From Flavihumibacter sp. UBA7668 (GTDB lineage: Bacteria > Bacteroidota > Bacteroidia > Chitinophagales > Chitinophagaceae): 64,000 nt of DNA. Both the position numbers and the translations under genes were made by a program. Below, piece after piece: positions 61,040-64,000 of the stretch; positions within the stretch are counted from its first letter, which is position 1; each line of letters begins with the position of its first letter. Location of the stretch: NCBI RefSeq assembly GCF_002483205.1, contig NZ_DLHM01000007.1:62001-126000 (forward strand), in the 5' to 3' direction. The notes under the pieces are model-generated. The model did no database searches. It saw only the letters and a program-made list of their open reading frames with translations, and was not told the origin of the DNA.

Positions 61040-61426
61040 TTACTCTCCTGAATAAAACTCCAGCAATGAACCGACATATACATCATCCCATCCCTCTGCA
61101 ATTTCTTCAAAAGCTTCATCGGGAATATTGCTTTGGCGCACTTCCAGTGATGTACCCTGTTTATGTTCATGGAATTTAATGGTTACAATGGAAGCTGCTT
61201 CCTGCTCATCGCCAAAATACCATTCCTGCACAATCTTTTTACCTTTCTCAAATTCAAGGTTTTTGCCTACAATACTATCATCCCATAAAGAGAATTCAGA
61301 ACCCGGCTCTTCCGACATAATTGCTTTTTCGCCTGTCCATAATTCAATAGTAGCCGGATTGATTAGTGCATTGTATAGTTGTTCAGGTTCAACCGGAATA
61401 GTGTAGTATTTTTTAAAGTCCTTCAT
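61040..61426 (-). CDS. SRPBCC (AHSA1-like) domain protein
   Basis: From ATG 61426 (MKDFKKYYTIPVEPEQLYNAL) the protein has 128 residues. It has the START-like AHSA1 pattern: NPATIELWTGEKAIMSEEPG, EFSLWDDSIVGKNLEFEKGK, KIVQEWYFGD and GWDDVYVGSLLEFYSG. Family members bind hydrophobic ligands or activate Hsp90 in eukaryotes. A start at 61453 would overlap the upstream gene and lacks family support. It converges on the aldo/keto reductase gene with a 10-base gap. Confidence 0.87.
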   Translation of the reverse strand: MKDFKKYYTIPVEPEQLYNALINPATIELWTGEKAIMSEEPGSEFSLWDDSIVGKNLEFEKGKKIVQEWYFGDEQEAASIVTIKFHEHKQGTSLEVRQSNIPDEAFEEIAEGWDDVYVGSLLEFYSGE

Positions 61427-61452
61427 GCAGTAAAAATAAAGAACCTGCCGCA

Positions 61453-61929
61453 TCAGGCCGCCAGTTTATTCCAAAGGCGCTGGTATTCATATTGAAGATC
61501 TTCGTGCAGGGATTCAATCAGTTTTTTGGCTTTTTTCAACTGGCCAAGGTATAGATTCATCAAAACCGGAGTTTTGGAAACTGGCAGGCCGGAATCCTTT
61601 AAAAGGCGCAGGTAATGCAATAAGAGTTCCACTTCAGCCGCCTTATCCGTCATGTACCTTGCCTGTTTATTAATGTTCCGAAGAATTTTACGCAGGGTCT
61701 TTTTCGCAAAATAGACATGCGATACATTCATGCCGGCAAATTCGGTATCCATCTCATTTTTTAACTCTCCTACATACCGGCTGGTATCATCCGATTCAAA
61801 TAACAGATAACTAAGCAGTTCCTTGTTTTCCTTCTTGAATTTAGCCAGCCGGAGGGTTGTTTCCAGGAGTTTACCCGGGGGAAGGTTTTGCAAAGCCTCT
61901 TTGATTTCGTGTACTGTCGCCGCTTTCAT
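61453..61929 (-). CDS. Uncharacterised helical protein
   Basis: The 158-residue cytoplasmic protein is rich in Lys, Leu and Glu and almost entirely alpha-helical by pattern (ATVHEIKEALQNLPPGKLLE, AKKTLRKILRNINKQARYM, AAEVELLLHYLRLLKDSG). It has no signal peptide and no recognised motif. Its stop lies 26 bases upstream of the SRPBCC start in the same direction, so the two may form a unit; it diverges from the helicase. Confidence 0.7.
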   Translation of the reverse strand: MKAATVHEIKEALQNLPPGKLLETTLRLAKFKKENKELLSYLLFESDDTSRYVGELKNEMDTEFAGMNVSHVYFAKKTLRKILRNINKQARYMTDKAAEVELLLHYLRLLKDSGLPVSKTPVLMNLYLGQLKKAKKLIESLHEDLQYEYQRLWNKLAA

Positions 61930-61982
61930 CCTGATTTTACTGCTTAGTTTGGGGCAATTTACCCCCTTCCAACAAACTAAAG

Positions 61983-61990
61983 TAGCTTTG
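61983..61990 (+). promoter_or_regulatory. Bacteroidota -7 box immediately before the helicase start
   Basis: TAGCTTTG is a perfect TAnnTTTG match with TTTA 21 bases upstream. Only 4 bases separate it from the start codon at 61995, so the transcript would begin at or next to the ATG (leaderless). Confidence 0.6.
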
Positions 61991-61994
61991 CGAC

Positions 61995-63317
61995 ATGTCT
62001 ACACCTTTTTATTCGCTTGAAAATATTCTTGCTGCCCTTAAGATCAAATCGCTCAATGCTATGCAGGAAGCCTCCATAGCAGCCAATCAGGAGCATGAAA
62101 ATATTATCCTCTTGTCCGCTACGGGTTCCGGTAAAACCCTTGCCTTCCTGCTGCCCATCCTGAACCAGATCGATCCGCAGGCCAAAGGAACCCAGGTGCT
62201 GATTATTGCCCCTTCCCGGGAGCTGGCCCTTCAGATAGAGGATGTGACCAAAAAAATGGGAACCGGACTGAAAATAACAGCCTGTTATGGCGGACATAAG
62301 CGCGAAATCGAAGAGAATAACCTGCTGGAAGCACCCACCATCATTGTTGGCACCCCGGGTCGTTTGGGTGATCATATAAGAAGAGAAAATATCAATACGG
62401 CCACCATTCATACCCTCGTGCTGGATGAATTTGATAAATCGGTGGAGTTTGGTTTTGAGGAAGAAATGTCTTTTGTGGTAGGCAGCATTCCGGCATTAAA
62501 AAAACGCATCCTGGTTTCTGCAACAGAAGCCATGGAATTGCCCCGTTTTTTAAAGATGGCCAAACCGCATACCCTCAACTTTCTGACGGGGGAGCCTTCT
62601 GAAGCGCTTGCGTTGAAACTGGTCAAAGCGCAGGAGGCAGATAAACTGGAATCGCTGTTCCGCCTGATTTGCGCTTTGGGTAATCGATCTACGATTGTTT
62701 TTCTTAATCACCGCGATGCCGTGCAACGTACCAGTGAATACCTGAAAGACAAGGGGCTGATGAACGTATTTTACCATGGTGCCCTGGAACAGCCTGAACG
62801 GGATGCCGCTTTATGCAAATTCAGAAACGGTACTTCCAATATATTGGTAACAACAGATCTGGCTTCACGCGGATTGGATATACCCAATATTCGCTACATC
62901 ATCCACTACCATTTACCCTTAAGTGAAGAATCCTTTATTCACCGGAATGGTCGTACCGCACGGATGGAAGCCAGCGGAACTGCTATTTTACTGATGGGTC
63001 CGGGTGAATCCATCCCCGACTATATTGACCCTGCTACCGAATGGATGGAGCTGCCAACTACTGTGGAAGTTCCGGAAAAACCACAATGGGTGACCCTTCA
63101 TATTGCCGGCGGCAAAAAGAATAAAATCAATAAAATTGATATTGTTGGATTCCTTGCCCAGCAGGGCGAACTAAAAAAAGAAGATATCGGCCTGATTGAA
63201 GTGAAAGATTATTTTTCATTTGTAGCAATCAGAAAATCCAAAATGAGCCGCACCCTGCCCCTGATTGAAAAACAAAAAATTAAAGGACAGCGGGTTAAGA
63301 TTGAAATTGCGAAATAG
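61995..63317 (+). CDS. DEAD-box RNA helicase with DbpA-like RNA-binding domain
   Basis: The 440-residue protein has the helicase motifs in order: Q-like motif LNAMQEASI, motif I SATGSGKT, Ia PSRELALQ, Ib TPGRLGD, II DEFDK (Phe in place of Ala), III SATE, IV FLNHRD, V TTDLASRGLD and VI HRNGRTARM. The C-terminal domain (KINKIDIVGFLAQQGELK, DIGLIEVKDYFSFVAI) matches the DbpA/CsdA RNA-binding domain, which in DbpA recognises 23S rRNA hairpin 92 during ribosome assembly. It is a single gene with a -7 box almost on its start codon. Confidence 0.94.
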   Translation: MSTPFYSLENILAALKIKSLNAMQEASIAANQEHENIILLSATGSGKTLAFLLPILNQIDPQAKGTQVLIIAPSRELALQIEDVTKKMGTGLKITACYGGHKREIEENNLLEAPTIIVGTPGRLGDHIRRENINTATIHTLVLDEFDKSVEFGFEEEMSFVVGSIPALKKRILVSATEAMELPRFLKMAKPHTLNFLTGEPSEALALKLVKAQEADKLESLFRLICALGNRSTIVFLNHRDAVQRTSEYLKDKGLMNVFYHGALEQPERDAALCKFRNGTSNILVTTDLASRGLDIPNIRYIIHYHLPLSEESFIHRNGRTARMEASGTAILLMGPGESIPDYIDPATEWMELPTTVEVPEKPQWVTLHIAGGKKNKINKIDIVGFLAQQGELKKEDIGLIEVKDYFSFVAIRKSKMSRTLPLIEKQKIKGQRVKIEIAK

Positions 63318-63600
63318 GGGTACTCATTCCGTAAAATCCTTCTTATTGCATTTAACAGTTTTAATATACGAATAACTTCTTTCTGCATTTGTCCAGAAGT
63401 CCATTTGTCGCCTACAGCTTCAGTGCAATAAATGCACCTTTTCGTCCTCGTTATCAATCAATAATAACTATTTATAACAGGTCCAGCTGAATTGCGTTCG
63501 CAGACCAAGCATCAGTTTATTTAAGAAATCTGATAAATAGAATTAAGGCTAAAATTAATCAAGAAAAAACTACCCATATTAACGAACTCATTTTCTAACT
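63318..63600. other. Intergenic stretch
   Basis: 283 bases between the helicase and the last gene. A weak hairpin (GTGCA ATAAA TGCAC then CTTTT near 63422-63441) may terminate the helicase transcript. An open frame on the minus strand here overlaps the helicase end and resembles nothing known. Nothing else is visible. Confidence 0.5.
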
Positions 63601-64000
63601 ATGAACTATTTTAAACTTGGCTACTCCATTCAGAAAAAAGAGATTGGCACATTTCCACAAGTAAGCGAAGGTGAACTCTCCGTGGATACGGAAGATCCCA
63701 TGTTCATTGACAGATTTATTCACAAAAAAGCACCAACTGATGTGGTAGTTCCAACACTTAAATTAAATGCTCGTGCAAAAAAAAAGATTTGATATCTGCA
63801 AGTTTCCACGGTATGGCATTAAATCAATTAGTTAGTGCTCAAACATCTGATATTTTATTTTCCGGAAATACAGTTGGAATACAAAGCTTTGCAACCAGGC
63901 TGATTACAAAGAGTGACGAATATGTTTATCATATTATCCACCCCTATGAACCCGCATGGGATATAGTAGACGTTAATAAATCTGAGTTAATCCTTCAGGA
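63601..64000 (+). pseudogene. Frameshifted gene, possibly Imm11-like (cut by window end)
   Basis: The first frame encodes 63 residues (from MNYFKLGYSIQKKEIGTF) and stops just after a nine-A run at 63777-63785. One extra A would continue the gene without stops to the window end: LISASFHGMALNQLVSAQ, LFSGNTVGIQSFATRLI, YVYHIIHPYEPAWDIVDVNK. The second part recalls the Imm11 (DUF1629) pattern, with residues like YHIIHPYEPAWDIVD, but this is tentative. The break is a sequencing error, a real mutation, or slippage at the A-run used on purpose. Confidence 0.6.

Noticed and set aside
63209..63457. 82-residue minus-strand ORF after the helicase
   Set aside because: It overlaps the helicase end in antisense, has no recognised domain and its start region is low quality.

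Overview
The window is a 64-kb stretch of a Bacteroidota chromosome, most likely a member of the Chitinophagaceae or a close relative (inference). The evidence is two SusC/SusD outer-membrane uptake systems, a FecI/FecR-type sigma/anti-sigma pair acting with an STN-domain SusC, a type IX secretion (T9SS) C-terminal domain, lipoproteins with short Sec signals, almost no Shine-Dalgarno sequences, and several promoters with the Bacteroidota -7 box TAnnTTTG. No rRNA, tRNA, CRISPR array, transposase, integrase or phage gene was found.

Layout. (1) 1-9939, minus strand: an alpha-mannan utilisation locus in transcription order GH92 alpha-mannosidase, GH125 exo-alpha-1,6-mannosidase, ROK sugar kinase, SusC, SusD, SusE-like lipoprotein (cut by the window edge). 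Each of its three transcription units carries the same DNA motif about 30 bases before the start codon. (2) 10-28 kb: housekeeping and stress genes, namely an MBL-fold/double-rhodanese protein, an ArsR-TolC-AcrA-AcrB type efflux operon, PEP synthase with a baeRF-like and a DUF1003 protein, a GAF protein with a degenerate histidine-kinase part, a DUF4412 protein, an OmpA/PD40 protein, and an M16 peptidase pair (one catalytic, one without the zinc site). (3) 28.3-29.6 kb: a repeat-flanked island with a small unknown gene and the decayed 3' end of a hemin-degrading-factor gene. (4) 31.0-48.6 kb, minus strand: one long, tightly packed polysaccharide locus. It runs GH88 unsaturated glucuronyl hydrolase, ECF sigma, FecR, SusC (with STN), SusD, BNR_4 beta-propeller (candidate lyase), PQQ-type sugar dehydrogenase with cytochrome c, NRAMP-like transporter, NAD-dependent epimerase-like protein, DapA-family aldolase, unknown secreted propeller, M20 amidohydrolase. 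Two near-identical ECF-type promoters precede GH88 and FecR, which predicts a self-amplifying regulon. (5) 48.6-57.6 kb: two universal stress proteins, MetY, a GH5 cellulase-like enzyme flanked by hairpin repeats, two small secreted proteins, a HEIGH metalloprotease and a T9SS-exported subtilisin. (6) 57.6-61.0 kb: an RNA-repair operon (AAA+ ATPase, RtcB RNA ligase, aldo/keto reductase) preceded by a short structured leader RNA that ends in a strong terminator and can refold as an attenuator. (7) 61.0-64 kb: an SRPBCC protein, an unknown protein, a DbpA-like DEAD-box helicase, and a frameshifted gene cut by the window end.

The features most worth following are the RtcB-operon leader RNA, the ECF-controlled uronate locus with its motif-less NRAMP-like transporter and candidate lyase, the shared operator of the mannan locus, and the hairpin repeats that sit at gene 3' ends and in several cases encode the last residues of the neighbouring protein.
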